Assembly (NCBI GenBank): GCA_021464415.1
Contig: CM038467.1
Span: forward strand, 47,553,715 to 47,617,714
Source of the DNA: Lonicera japonica
Taxonomy: Eukaryota > Streptophyta > Magnoliopsida > Dipsacales > Caprifoliaceae
DNA length: 64,000 bases
Direction: 5' to 3'
This document shows, piece after piece, positions 1 to 12,100 of the stretch (position 1 is the stretch's first letter; every line of letters starts with the position of its first letter). Both the position numbers and the translations under genes were made by a program. Under the pieces are notes generated by a model. That model did no database searches. It worked only from the letters and a program-made list of their open reading frames with translations, and was not told the DNA's origin.

Positions 1-2
1 AT

Positions 3-122
3 TGTAAGCTAGTTGAAGTGGAGTGGGGAGTGATTACTAATACCTACATAGCTAATAACTATGTCTCGGGTGGGCTTGTTGAGAAAGCTAAGGCAGTCCT
101 AAACTCTAGTCCTGAATTCTAG
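3..122 (+). CDS. 3' fragment of a possible PPR-repeat protein (partial)
   Basis: Frame 3 is open from the window edge to a TAG at 120-122, 39 codons. The residues ITNTYIANNYVSGGLVEKAK resemble one P-type pentatricopeptide repeat: a helix ending in asparagine-tyrosine, then GLVEKA, then a second helix. PPR proteins bind organellar RNA, so if this is real the protein would act in mitochondria or plastids. The rest of the gene would lie to the left of the window. The following 130 bases show no clear continuation, so this is either the last exon or a decayed fragment. The call rests on a single repeat and no start codon is visible. Confidence 0.4.
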   Translation, partial: CKLVEVEWGVITNTYIANNYVSGGLVEKAKAVLNSSPEF

Positions 123-2134
123 GCAGATTGTAATAGAGTGAGAAATGGGTGCATGGTTTGTATTCTCATCTTTCATAATTGCCTTTGAGCTAATAGATTA
201 CGCACACAAGGAAGATGTATTGCCAGGAGGATATGAAAATCCGTGAGAAAACTTACCTATAACAAAAATCTGTTGTTAATTACTCCTTTGATCCATTCCC
301 AAATTGATTTTGCTAAGAACTTCTTATTGTGGGAGGATCAAAATTTGGTCACCCACAATAACAATTAATAAAAACATAGTATTAAGCGTAAAATTTAATT
401 CATAATTATAAGAAAATCATAAAATCTACATAAAGATGTTTCAAGGTCATAAAGTATATGAAGTAAAAATTTAAGCTAATCCAAAATTTTCAAAGTCACA
501 AAAATTTTAGAGCTATCATAATCGTAGTTGAATTTATTCAATAAAAAAGAAAAGTTTAGTGGGGTAATTTTGAACTACTGTCTTCTAATATTATTCACCC
601 AAGATCCAGTTTAGTTAAGATAGTTTATTTTAAAAATAATATTTTATCAATAATTCTTGGGAGACATAGTTTGGATACATATTCTGAAAACATAATAATG
701 CATTACTTGTTCATTGCACAACTATAGATTTTGTGTAAATTTTATTTGATATGTATCCGGTTAATGCACCATTGTATTAATAACACATTATGTGTCTCTT
801 GTATGGTCTACACTCGATTGTGCTAGAATTATTAAAAAATAAATAAATAAATAAAGAGAGCACATAATGAGATTTCTTAGCACGTGTATGAGTAAAATGA
901 GGAAGAGTAAATCCAAGATGATATCAAATTATGTTTGAAACATCAAAAGACATAAAAAGAGAAATTAAATGGGTAAAAATATATTTTATGTGGAGAAAAT
1001 AAAATACAATTGTTGTAACGTTTAATATACTTGTGTAATAATGAATACTATAATAAACCGTAAGTCCAATACACGTGATAATGATAGTGTTTGTATCAAA
1101 CTTTAAGTAAAAGTAATTATTTGTAAACAATAGGTTTTGTGCTTAAATGTCTAAATCAAAAATTTTTCAATACGAAATGTATTTAGAGTGTGAAATATTT
1201 AGAAGAAAACATGAAAATAGATGTCAAAAGAATAATAACTCTGTTATAAGCCCCTCATACAAATTAATCACACAAATTTAGAAACTATTCATGATTTTGA
1301 GTGATACAAAGAATTACATTGAATTTTCACGTTCACATTGTGAGATTCGATTAATCTTCTCTCTTATTTTATCCATAAATTGAAAACAAATATATCAACA
1401 CAAAAATAATTGAAAAAAAACAAAGACATTAATAAATATGAGTGGAGATATCAATTTAAAACAAAATCCTACTATGAGTGGAGTTTTGGATGCTAGACTA
1501 GTTCTTGTAATCTCTGATGATTTATTTTATACGAATATTTAAGGAAAAATATGATTGGAGAGTAGTTTTTCCAAAAAATATTAGATACATCTGTCATAAC
1601 GGCAACATGGAGTGGAGGGGGCCAAAAATGTAGTATCATCCCAAATTAAGAGTTTAGTTGTTAATTTTTCCTAATAATAGCTAGAATTAGATTGAGGTGA
1701 ATACATAGATATTATTTGTTTTCTGTTTGGTTCCTAGCTCCAAATTATGGAAAATTAAACTTGAATTTTTTTCTTGTTACTTAATGTTACTTTTAGTATG
1801 AATTTCTTAAGACACACAATGAAAAAAATTATCAAGTCTAAACTTCTAAAATGTTATATAACGCTAATTTCCAAGACGAGTTCCTCAAGCAAAACGACCC
1901 TCAAATTAAACAAAGGATATTGCCATAATATATATATTTTTTAAATTTTTTTTTGAAAAATCATTGTAATATCTGCTTCTTTTAGTTGGGTCTATTGTGA
2001 CTAATAAGATATTCAAAATTCCTAGATACCAAGTGATCGTATTCTAATCTAATCGTGATGTTCATTAGGAGAAAAAATATATAAATAACGAAATGTGCTT
2101 AGTTAACACCCACTTACTTATTTTAAAGTAAGGT
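123..2134. other. AT-rich intergenic DNA, no gene seen
   Basis: Both strands are dense in stops. Short reading frames here, such as one of 68 codons on the minus strand at 924-1130, have low-complexity composition and no recognisable domain. No RNA gene or clear repeat boundary was found. Confidence 0.5.
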
Positions 2135-2275
2135 CACGAGTTAAAGCTCAATTGGTAAGAGATTCGAATATTTGCATAGTGCGTTTAGGTTTGAGTCTCT
2201 TCCCAATTCCTCCCCCTTCTCAAATCACCTAGATATATTATATTATTTTTTATCCCAAGAAAAAATAATATTTAA
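2135..2275 (+). repeat. SINE-like tRNA-derived head (weak)
   Basis: AGCTCAATTGGTAAGAG resembles a Pol III A box, and GGTTTGAGTCTC, about 35 bases later, resembles a degenerate B box. A pyrimidine-rich and then A-rich stretch follows. This order matches tRNA-derived plant SINEs, but no target-site duplication was found and both boxes are imperfect. Confidence 0.25.
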
Positions 2276-2650
2276 TATTTGAAATGTATACAAGGTTAGC
2301 TAGCTGTAAGACCTCTCAAGGCTTAACCCAGTACAAAATTGGTGGCCCAACCTTTTCAAATTAGTCGTTGCACTAATTACAAATGCTATAAAATACATTA
2401 ACCGCTTAAAGTCTTCCCAATAAAGGAAGAGTATTTTTTTTTTCTTTTTTTTGATATGGGGATGGATCTGACAGATTCAAGAGGATGGGGTTGGCGGACC
2501 TTCTTGCTATGTGAATACACAATACTCAAATGTTTGGGAGAAGCTCTAGATTTGAAGAGTAAATGTAAGAGAGACAAAATTAGATAAGAAAACAATAAAG
2601 TCTCTCCTCTTTATCTATCTCCCCCTTCCAACCAATCATAACTAGGGTGT

Positions 2651-2963
2651 TCAAAATTACCTATTTTCCAAAGATTTTGAAATTCAATCCTTTTTTTTTT
2701 ATTTGGAACTCGATGTAGTATTTTCAATTTTCAAATTTTATGATTTTTAATTTTTCAAAAGAAAATTGAAACTTAATCGAAAACTATATTTAAATTTTCA
2801 AAATTCCAAAAATACATTTTTAAGCATATAATATTTATGTTATTTCCAATTTTATTGATGATATCAATATAATATTTTTAATTTTGTATTTATATCTTTG
2901 AAGTATACTTCTCATTCATCTCAAGTTAAGTAACACTTGAAGTTTTGGTACTTTTTAATAATA
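2651..2963 (+). repeat. MITE-like repeat, copy 1 (inverse partner at 5776-6088)
   Basis: The segment begins TAGGGTGTTCAAA and ends in CTCAAGTTAAGTAACACTTGAAGTTTTGGTAC-type sequence, given here as two short motifs: CTCAAGTTAAG and AACACTTGAAG. The reverse complement of 5776-6088 follows the same order over its whole length, including the internal ATTGATGATAT block. It has no coding capacity. The TAGGGGTGTTCAAA end is typical of small non-autonomous DNA elements, but I cannot assign a superfamily because the other end shows no clear matching inverted repeat. Confidence 0.5.
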
Positions 2964-4174
2964 GTACCAAAACTTGTCTATGGATTAATTGCTAATAAGC
3001 CCGTGGATAATTTCATTGCTGGCCCTTTATTTTAAACTTGTTTATGGATTCATTGAACTTCCTTTTTTGAAAAACAAAAGTATTAAAAATGTATTTTAAT
3101 AGAATTAAAACAACTCTAGCTTCTAATTAAACTTTCCCAGTTTATTGAAGATCAAATTAATCAAAAAAATTATAAATTTTTATACTTATAATACTTGAAA
3201 TTTAACAAATATACCAAAACATGGAGTAGTTTGGTTTTACCAAGTGCACAAAGAAAATATAATACAATTAATTTCCATCATTTATGATACACTAATATAC
3301 ATGAAAATATAGTATAATTCTTCTTTCTCTCTTCAGGATATACATAAATTCAATTTATATACCCTAAATAAATACTGTTAATCATTTTAAAGGGGCCAAG
3401 TCTTAGCCAAAGAAAATTTATGGAATCAAAAGAAGCAAAAGCATGCACAAAGCAAAACAAGTAAAGTTTGCATCCTAATAGATGCAAAAACAACATTAAC
3501 AAAGAGGTCAATCAACAATTTAACTGATTTACTTGCAGCAGAAAGCAAACTCAAATTATTAGGGAATATATAAATGCATTACCTGCTTCTATCCCCTTAA
3601 GCCTATAATAATAACTTAAAAAGGGGCCTTCCTTTGCTTTTGTAATGTATCCTTCTGTGATTGAGATTGACCTTTCTACCTCTCAATGCCTTAAAGTAAA
3701 CCTTTCCAAGTTCGTCCCAGGTCAATGGACTGACAGTAGTTTATTCTTCATAAATGTAAAATAGAGCCTAATAAATGCACCACCTTTGCTTCATCGAAAT
3801 AGGATACAACAAATATTCGAGGCTCTCTATGTGTCAAAGACAAGAAGCATAATCTTTATCAACGAACTTCAGGTGCCGAGTTCAATAGATCTAACCACTT
3901 TGAGAACTACAAAAACCAAATACCAGATAAATATAGACAAATGTGCATACAATATCAAAAAATGGCTTTGGTTCTCAATCTAGCTTGCAATGGGATTTTA
4001 TTTTATTTAGATATCATAGTCTTCCCTAAAATAATAATTATTAGGCTCTAATTGACAAATACTCTTGAGAGGTCAACATAAATTAACTGGACCTTTTTCT
4101 TTTTCTTATGCATCGAGAAGAGAGGGATATAAATTAACTGGACCTTTATATTTCTTCTTTTGATTTTGTTTCTT
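2964..4174. other. AT-rich 3' flank of the CNL gene, no gene seen
   Basis: No supported ORF. The stretch 3600-3770 is slightly less AT-rich and, read on the minus strand, could include 3' untranslated sequence of the CNL gene that ends at 4175. Nothing proves this. Confidence 0.4.
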
Positions 4175-5086
4175 CTATTGAGGAACTCGCTCCAAGTTGT
4201 CTTGTGGATCTTCATGCCTAAAAGGGGGGGGAAAGGATAGTGAGTTTCATGCAACATAAGTTCTTTCTGCTTCTAGAAAATAGGAAGAAAAAACAAATTT
4301 GGAATAATATATAGTTTTTAAGAAAAAGAAGATTTTGTATGAAATCGAGACATACCTTGCAGTCAGGTATGCTAGGGTACTATTCAGATCACTTTTCCAC
4401 TTGGATTGGTCATTGAAAACTTCAGCACTATCAATCCATACTCGCTCAAGCTTTGTCATTATCAGCTGCCCAGAACAGAAAGCCTTCATATTGGGGCATT
4501 TTGCAATGAATACTTCTTCCAACAGAGGGAGTTCAAAGTCATGTTTCCTAATGCAAAACATTCTAAGATTTTCAAGTTCTTCAAGATATAGAACGCGTAA
4601 CTGAGGGAAAACTATTTTATCTATCATTTTGATCTCAAAAATATCTTCCTCTTCTTTTTCTTCCTCTTCCGTTCGAATAACTTGTTCTATGATACGGCAA
4701 TTCTCCACTTTTAGGTGTTGTAGATTCACAACCATTTTAGCCACTAAAGGTGAGAGTAAATATCTCAATTTGGGGCAACTCTGTACTTCCAATTTACGGA
4801 GGTTATGGAACCCTTGAATTCGTCTGGGAACCATCCTCCATATATGCGTTAACTTATCCATGTAAGATAGCTTCATTGATTCTAACTGGCCGAGCACAAC
4901 TTCTACTAGTTCTTCTCTCCCAGGTTTTAGCCTCTTGAAATCAAAAATTGATTCCATATCATCACAGCTAGACACAACTACATCTTTTAGATTGTATAAG
5001 GATCTGTCTTGCAGTTCATCTACCTCAAGCAGTACATGTTTCTTCATCTGCACAAGAATTAACTTCTCTAAGTTAGGCAATAACAC
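4175..5086 (-). CDS. CNL exons 2 and 3: C-terminal LRR block and tail
   Basis: Exon 2 (5086-4356) resumes in phase with LLPNLEKLILVQ. It carries the irregular C-terminal LRRs typical of this clade, for example LKDVVVSSCDDMESIF, LRKLEVQSCPKLRYL, LQHLKVENC and LEEVFIAKCPNMKAFCSGQ. There is an acidic EEEEKEEEDIFE insert. Without splicing the frame runs on into a lysine- and phenylalanine-rich stretch that looks non-coding. The GTATGT donor at 4355 and the strong C/T tract before 4217 support a short exon 3 that adds 13 whole codons after the split arginine, ending ERVPQ and TAG. Exon 2 is well supported. Exon 3 rests on splice signals and frame only. Confidence 0.78.
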
Positions 5087-6723
5087 CTACAATAATTCCT
5101 AGGGATATTTTAGATGTACGAAAGTTGAAAATAATAAACTGCAATGAGGTTGTGCCCTTTTAACTTTTTAATTTGTATGTGGGGAATCAACTATCAAAGT
5201 TAGCATGTACGAAATGCAATGAAGCATTGTACTTGTTATTGACAATGGTTGCCTCAAACAATTATAATACATTGGAAAATTGTAGAACTCAACATGGGTT
5301 TATAAGATAGGGAGTGTCGCTACAAAATAACGAGGCTTTTTCGAAAAAAAACAATACATGTGGGTTTACCAATTGATTCTTAGGTTTGAATTCTCCGAAT
5401 CTAATATTATGTCAAAGTGAGCTATTCCATCCTTGCAGCCATAACGTTGAAAAAGTTCCTTAATCAGAAGAACGGAATTTTCCAATTTCTTAAAATTTTG
5501 ATGTAAGTTCAATATTATTTGAAAAAATAGCTGATAAATTGTGATTTTTTTTTAATGAACCATATTGCAATAATTAATACACCACCACAAAAACAACATA
5601 TGCAACATGCTACTATTATTATTTGAAGTTTAACTATACAACAAAATACCATATACTAGTTAGTAGTCTTCCATGCATTATTATTAAAGATATGAGTTTA
5701 ACCAATGTACTAAATCTCATATCAAAAAATAAATAAGTTGTATAATTGTAGGTTGAAATTAATGTTTTTTATATTAGAAAGTACTAAAAGTTCAAGTGTT
5801 ACCTTAAGTTGAGATGGATTAAAAGAATACTTAAAAGATATAAAAACAAAACTACATACATTATATAAATATATCATCAATAAATTCAAAAATAATATAA
5901 ATATTATACACCAAATAATGTATTTTCAAAATTTTGAATATATTTTCTAGTTCCATTCCAATTTTCTTCAAAAAAGTCAGAAACCGAAAAATTTAAAAAT
6001 CATATATGCTATATCCTATACCAAATTCGGAAAAAAAATGGACGAGATTTTAGAATTAATGGAAGCTCAGAAAGTTTGAACACCCCTAGTTGGGGTGTTC
6101 AAACTAGTTGATTATTTGTGTTTATTAATAATTCAGTGTAACTCAATTATTTGTTAAGCACCGAACGGATTCATAACAATCAGATTCTTCGTTGCTCTTC
6201 TAGTTGTGTTAAAAAAAATAAGTAATTTAGTGTTGAGTAAATTTATTGGAGTTGCTGAATTTTTTATTTAAATATTTATTAATGAGTAAGAAGAAATTGA
6301 GACGCATCTTAAATAAATGAGGAAGTATATTAGGAAACAATCTGAAAATAAATATGCATTATGCTTAAATATTATCCAATAAACAAAATTTCTTTCCTAA
6401 CAAACAAATATATATATTTTTTAGAAGAAATAAAAAATAATTATCCACCTCGGATATTGATTATCGTTGTTGAATACTAGCATTATCCATATTTATATCC
6501 GTTTCTTCGAATATCAGAAAACACTATCCAACTCATCTTTTGCGGATATCCAGTCAAATAAATATTCACAAAATTTGAATTCGAATACACAAAGGATTCA
6601 AATTTTTGGACATGCATTTACACCTTTAAGTGTTACGATAACTTCTTCTTCTTGTTTTAATCTCTTATATATATTAGAATTGATACTCCTAAATTGCAAA
6701 CAAATCTGATCATAAATTATATA

Positions 6724-6755
<32 letters not shown>

Positions 6756-9700
6756 ATATCAGCATTGTAATTTGAAAAACCTTTTCTATATTATTTTTTA
6801 AAATTTCTTCTTATCATGTATGTTTAAATAATTCTACGAAGATAAATATCTTACATAAAAAACGACATATGACATGTGGCCCCAATGTATTAATTAAAAG
6901 AGTCATATCACAATCTGTTATAACTAATAAACAATTGACAAATTCAAAAGTCAATTTTTTATGTCACATATTTATGTCTAATTAGAAATAGTTATAAAAT
7001 TCTGTTAAACAATTTTTGTTTCCAGATATATTTGAGTGGAAGTAATAAGATCAAGATGTTGAATCCAATTAAAAGGAAAATTTTAATAAAATCCAAATTA
7101 TAAAATAACTAAATTTTATATAATTATATAACTTAATATATATATATATATATATAATCATATATATTTGAATTTCATAATATAATCTGATTTTTTCTTA
7201 TATAGTTAACCAACAGATTAAAAACATGTTACTATTCTTTAAATATTATAATTAAGATGGTTTAACTATTAAATGTTTAATTTGGTGACAATGTTCTCCT
7301 ATGTCTTATCATACAACATGGCGCGCGGGCCAAGCTAAAAGTGTTAAAGTTAACCGTACTATAATGTTGCCTAATTCATAATGAGCTCCAAAAATTTTGA
7401 CGAAAGATTAATGAAAAAAAAGGAGGATATAAAATCTAATCATTATAGAGATCGAGCTAAAATTAAACACAATTTAAATTGTTACCAACTAAAGTAAGAT
7501 AGGTCAAATTAAGAAACATTACATACCTTTTGGTTGAATAAAAGTTGTGTGGCGTGAACATTATCAATATTTTCTGAGCCGAGATTATCCTTTCTTTCAC
7601 CAGTGCTGTGCACAAAACTTCTAAACTTGGGCAGATTTTGTAGGTACAAGTAATTCAGTTTGGGGAGGAGCACAATCTTGCCTCGAGTTTCTTTATTTTC
7701 TTCACTTCCTTCCGCCAAAACAATTCCCTCAAGGATATAGCATGACCTTACATTTAGTTGTTGGAGTTGCACAAGGCATTTAACCACCGATTTCTTAAAT
7801 AGACTTTTCATTGCATCACAGCTTGTCACTTGAAGAAGTCTAAGGTTGACAAGGGGAGAAGGTGGTTGAATGGGATCCCCAAGACGACCACATATTATTT
7901 CTGCATCATCATCATCATCCATATAAACATATTCCACCTCATAACAATCATATATCCGTAGAGTCTCCAAGTGCACAAAACCCTCTTCTTCGTCTAAATC
8001 CTTAACAACATTCTTCAACTCCCTCACTCTTTTTAATTCAAGTTTTTTGGTTATCCTAAATAATGCATTAATGTTGTTCTCTAGAAGCACAGTCCTGTCA
8101 ACATTAGCAAAGAACAAACTTTTTTCCCGCAACTTATATTCAGGTCTATAGACATAAGCAGCATACAACATTGAGAAGTCAAATTCTAAAAGATTTGAAA
8201 ATTGAAAATCTTTTAGCATCGACAGAACCTTGTTGCCCCAGGGTATAGAAATTTCCAATCTTTTCAAACAAGACAATGAATTTAGTTCTATAACAATGGC
8301 ATGGGTCTCTTGGTCGTCACTGTGGACAAATTGAACTCCCATGTACAATTCTTCTAGCTTCCTCAAGCACGACAAAACATTAGAAGGTATTATAGTTGAC
8401 CTTGCTCTACCTCCAAAAAACCTACACCTCAAATCTAGTAACTTAAGATTACTGAGCTCCCCTGCTTCACTAGGTAAAATAACTCCTTCAGAATTAAAAA
8501 AGCTTAAAATTTCCAATTTCTGAAGGCCGCCAATGAAAGATAAGTCTTCAAGAAACCCACAATTTTCTAGACACAATGTTCGAAGGTTCGACAAGAACCT
8601 GAACGATGTTGGCTGAGAATCGATGCTTCCAACTGAAAAACTAACGACTCTAAGTTCTTTCACCCCTTCTAAAACATCTCCAGGTATTTTTAGATTCCAT
8701 GGTGCGCCCACAAATCGCAAAAGCTTAAGATTTGGACAATCTAAGTGAGCTGGAAGTTCTTGCATTTTATTTGAATAGAGTGAGATGGCAGTGTGAGGTG
8801 AGCGCTTATCCTTTTGCTGCCACTCTTCCAATCTATTATCATGTCGTACCATATATCCATGCTCTTCTTTTGATGCAATTGATAGGCACACGTCGCGTAT
8901 AACATCGTGCATTTTCACAAATGCACTCTCATCCTCACCCAATAATAAATAACTACTTCTCAGTTCATCAACCAGTGAGTTTACCCTGTTTCTTGCCTCT
9001 GCCAATGTATCAAGATCTTCAAACAACTCAAGGCCCACCCCATACCTGACTAATACTTCGATCGGAATCTTTTCATCCTCTTGAAATAGACAACAAAGAA
9101 GAAGCAATGACTTGGCTTGCTTGCTTTCTAAATAATTGTAACTCAACTCAATTCTCAAGTATACTAATTTATCCATCCATTTGATGTTTGTCACTGTAGA
9201 TTTTTTTAGTTGTTGAAGGGCATCAATCCAAACATATTTTTTTCGATTCTTTAGGGCCTTAGCAACAGTTACGAGTGCAAGAGGCAACCCTCCGCATTCC
9301 TTTGCAATCTCTCCTGCTATACGACGTACATCATCATCAGCGTCCACACAATTCCCTGCCATCTCTTTGAAAAGACCCCATGCTTCTGTCTCAAACAGAA
9401 CCGGAATTGGGAAATTCTTTTGAGTTCCCGTTTGAGTGCACACAATATCGCTTCGTGATGTCAATACAACTTTGCATCCCTTATATTCAGCTCCAATAGG
9501 AATACCTATTTCCTTCATATCAAGTGGTTCCCAAACATCGTCCAGTATTACAAGAACCCTCTTGCTATTCGCTAGTCTTTCGTGAAGACGTTGAGCTCTT
9601 GCAAAAGTATTTATTTGCTCCTCAAATTTCAAACCCAACATCTCTGCAAGTTGACTTTGAATTTTGATCACGTCTTTGTTTTGGGAGACTACAGCCATTG

Positions 9701-10325
9701 CAATCTCGTCAATTTTCTTTTCAGATTTTGTTCTTGCGGCAATCTCTTCAACCAGTGTTGTCTTTCCAACACCCCCCATGCCACATATCCCAATAACGGC
9801 GATATTATCATCCTTTAGAGCATCTATGATTTCTTTTAAGATTGACATGCGAGATTGTAGGCCCTTAGAACCACGAGTTGACGAAAATGCCGCTATCCCA
9901 ATTGGAGGTGCAGGGTATGACAACTTAGTTAAGGGTTCGCCGTCTTTTCGAAGATCGACAATAACCTGGGCTTGCTTGGATGCTTTCCGACTCAACAAGT
10001 AGCGAGACCTCGGATTTGGACACCACCCACTTAAACATCCCTTGTCGACCAAGGCTTTATATTCGAAAATTCTGTCGGACTCCTTCGTGATATTCTCCAC
10101 TTTGATTAGCCAGGACTCGACATGTGGTGCAATAACTTCCAAGTTATTTATGGCAGCAGAAACTGATAGTTGTACCGCATCTTTGATATCTTTGAGTTTC
10201 TTGGCTTGATCTCTTAGATTCTCAATGTTGTTGTTGTAGCAGAATATATATCCAAATTGATGCCCAATTGGAGTCACCAAGTATTCCTCAATTTTCGTCA
10301 CAATAGGGAATGCAATTTCGGCCAT
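4175..10325 (-). CDS. CC-NBS-LRR disease resistance protein (RPS2/RPS5-like CNL), three-exon model
   Basis: Intracellular immune receptor of the non-TIR NLR class. Such proteins sense pathogen effectors directly or through guarded host proteins and switch by ADP/ATP exchange in the NB-ARC domain. Proposed model on the minus strand: exon 1 10325-7527, intron 1 7526-5087, exon 2 5086-4356, intron 2 4355-4218, exon 3 4217-4175. Both introns are GT-AG: the donors are AAG/GTATGT and AAG/GTATGT, and the acceptors are TTGTAG/GTG and CCCCTTTTAG/GC. Phases agree (0, then 2), giving 1190 codons plus TAG with no internal stop, a normal CNL length. The start is the ATG at 10325 (MAEIAFPIV). A possible alternative exon 3 start, TTTTCTAG/AAG, keeps the same frame and adds 18 codons. 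No frameshift or lost key residue was seen, so the gene looks functional. Confidence 0.9.
5776..6088 (-). repeat. MITE-like repeat, copy 2, inverse to 2651-2963
   Basis: Read on the minus strand it starts CTAGGGGTGTTCAAA and continues in step with copy 1 through the ATTGATGATAT block to CATCTCAACTTAAGG and AACACTTGAAC. Similarity is clear but far from identical, so both copies are old. It lies in CNL intron 1, while copy 1 lies just past the gene. Confidence 0.5.
6075..6103. repeat. 12-bp perfect hairpin at abutting repeat ends
   Basis: TTTGAACACCCC (6075-6086) and its exact reverse complement GGGGTGTTCAAA (6092-6103) flank a 5-base loop. The left arm is the end of MITE-like copy 2. The right arm starts a further stretch with the same GGGTGTTCAAA end, which suggests two related elements joined end to end. 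Confidence 0.6.
7527..10325 (-). CDS. CNL exon 1: coiled coil, NB-ARC and first LRR block
   Basis: This exon encodes 933 residues. Residues 1-170 form the N-terminal coiled-coil-type region, without the EDVID motif, as in the RPS2/RPS5 clade. Then come the P-loop GMGGVGKTT (182-190), kinase-2 LVILDDVW (258-265, whose final W marks the non-TIR class), RNBS-B VVLTSRSD (286-293), GLPLA (346-350), RNBS-D CCLFQED (411-417), and MHD as KMHDVIRDV (from 471). LRRs begin near residue 510 (PAHLDCPNLKLLRF). An acidic MDDDDDAE run at 7900-7925 is coded by a CAT-type trinucleotide repeat. If unspliced, the frame reads 5 codons past the donor and stops. LRRs in this clade normally continue into the next exon, as here. 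Confidence 0.93.
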
Positions 10326-10372
10326 ATCTTAACAATATCAACGAAGTTGTTGCAGGGAAAAAACAGCCTGTA
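10326..10372 (-). promoter_or_regulatory. CNL 5' untranslated segment with possible splice acceptor
   Basis: Upstream of the ATG, read on the minus strand, the sequence TTTGTTTACAG/GCTG resembles an intron acceptor, with the exon starting at about 10367. A 5' UTR intron is common in CNL genes. No donor or TATA box could be fixed in the AT-rich DNA beyond it. Confidence 0.35.
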
Positions 10373-10619
10373 AACAAATGGACATAAGTAAAATGGCATA
10401 AGCAATGCACACTATATCTTCTTCATTTTTTAATTTTTGTTTTCCTTTTTTACTTATTTTCAATGTTTTTGTCATGCTTTTATATACATATATATAGATA
10501 TAAATATTCTTAAATTTTGACCATTAGACTCTGACTTTAAAATGTTGTGTGTTGAAACCATGTTTGCTTATAAATGCATATATATTTCTATCATAAACAT
10601 TTGCTAATTTTTATTTAAC

Positions 10620-10990
10620 TTAAGCACGAAATTTTAAGATTTACAATAAATAAAAAAAATATAACTCAATATATTTTTAAATTAGTATAAATATTCTACA
10701 TAAATTTAAACTCTACTTTATTTGGCTAAAATAATTAAACAAATATTTTAAAATTTACATTAAACAAAACATATTTTAAGCACAAGATTTTAAGATTGGT
10801 ATTAAATAAAAAATGATAACTCCAAATATTTTTATATTAGTAGTATTCCGGATAAATTTAAACTCTATGTTATTTGGCTAAAATAATAAACAACTATTTT
10901 AAGTTTTACATTAAATAAAATATTAGTATTATTATTTCAAATAAATTTAAACTCTACTTTATTTGGCTAAGATAATTAAACAAATTAGAG
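10620..10990. repeat. Imperfect direct repeats upstream of the CNL gene
   Basis: The block ATAAATTTAAACTCTACTTT plus TTTGGCTAAAATAAT recurs near 10700, 10853 and 10941. ATTTTAAGAT and ATTAAATAAAA spacers also recur. It is AT-rich and non-coding, in the presumed promoter-distal region of the CNL gene. Confidence 0.55.
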
Positions 10991-11550
10991 TTTGTGTTGA
11001 ATTAGGTGTATTGTACAAGACTTTTATATAACTCGGTAACAAACTTCCAAGGAATGAAACTATTTAATAGATCATAAAAATTACAAAGGTATTAGCTTGA
11101 ATTAGAATTTCATTCCAAAGTAAATAAAAACGGTATGTATATTAAATTTTATTTTTCTTGATTATTTTTAACGTTATAAATTAAATTTATATTAATTTAT
11201 TTATTCTAAAACGTATTTTCTTATTTGTAGTTATCTTTATTATTAAAAAAATTTATCATTTACTAAAATAATTCAACGCGACACATTTTTATCATGTATT
11301 TACAATATTTTTATATAGTAGACCGATTCTATGATTTTCTTATAATTATTAGTATGTTTATGTTTATTTGATATTATTTTTACTTCCCACTTCATACTAA
11401 CTATTCAATTCTTATATAGTATGTACGTATTTATTAATAGACTTAATAAGATTTGTCAAGTACTAAAATCACGTGCAACGCACATGCACAAAAACTAGTA
11501 TTATATTAAGTGCATGTGAGTGAATGCTCACACCAAAACAAACATATATC

Positions 11551-11733
11551 TTTTTGTCACTTGAAAGTAATTTTGTTGTAGTGAAAATGCATTTTTTTTT
11601 GTCACCGGTAACTTTTAGTGATTACGTCATGACGAAATATTTTCTCACTAATGTGATTGTGATAATAATAAAAAAAAACACCTTAATTTTTGTGACAATC
11701 TTTTTGTTACTTGAAAGTAATTTTGTTGTAGTG
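11551..11733. repeat. Pair of 33-bp direct repeats ending TTGTAGTG
   Basis: Bases 11551-11583 and 11701-11733 are near-identical and share ACTTGAAAGTAATTTTGTTG followed by TAGTG, with a spacing of exactly 150 bases. The TTGTAGTG end recalls the inverted terminus of CACTA transposons, and GTCACCGGTAAC-type sequence lies between. No second end was found, so the family is unassigned. Confidence 0.4.
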
Positions 11734-11955
11734 TATATATGCATGCTTTACAAGAAAAATGCGAGTGAAATTTGAAGGGGAAAAAGAGAGAAGACAAGTA
11801 TCATCATGTCTTAGGCATCAAGAAGTAATTGAGACGGATATGATGAAACATAGTGCCAAATTAAATGCAATGGTCCTCTGATTGTTTAAAGATTAATATA
11901 ATGTGTGGGTGGAAGATTAATGTGTATACTTCTTTTTGGAGGTCCTCTTAAGAAA

Positions 11956-12100
11956 TTGTAACGATCCGGTTCCAAACTTAGCAAGATATTGTCCATTTTG
12001 GCACAAAGTTGCACGGTTTTATTTTTTTGCGGAAGTCACCAAGACACTCCCAAAAAGGCCTCTTGCTATTTAGGTACCGCTCTAATACCATTTGTAATGT
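11956..12100 (-). mobile_element. TRIM-like LTR retrotransposon fragment (weak)
   Basis: On the minus strand TGGTATTAGAGCGG (12097 downward) resembles a primer-binding site for initiator tRNA-Met (TGGTATCAGAGC), followed by about 140 bases ending near TGTAACGATCCGG-type sequence read on the plus strand. This pattern fits small non-coding LTR elements. No LTR pair or target duplication was found. Confidence 0.28.

Larger units (their letters stand above)
5087..7526 (-). other. CNL intron 1 (2.44 kb) with repeat insertions
   Basis: A canonical GTATGT donor at 7526 and a TTGTAG acceptor at 5087 bound it. It is strongly AT-rich, with TA microsatellites at about 6719-6746 and 7136-7156. It holds the inverse MITE-like copy at 5776-6088 and a 12-bp hairpin at 6075-6103. 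No coding sequence was found. Such large introns between LRR exons often come from element insertion, which these contents support. Confidence 0.75.

Noticed and set aside
4335..4938. Several plus-strand ORFs opposite the CNL exon 2
   Set aside because: Shadows of the real minus-strand coding sequence, with no domain of their own.
11524..11775. 83-residue ORF with LLESNFVVV repeats
   Set aside because: Created by the 33-bp direct repeat pair. No domain and an AT-rich context.
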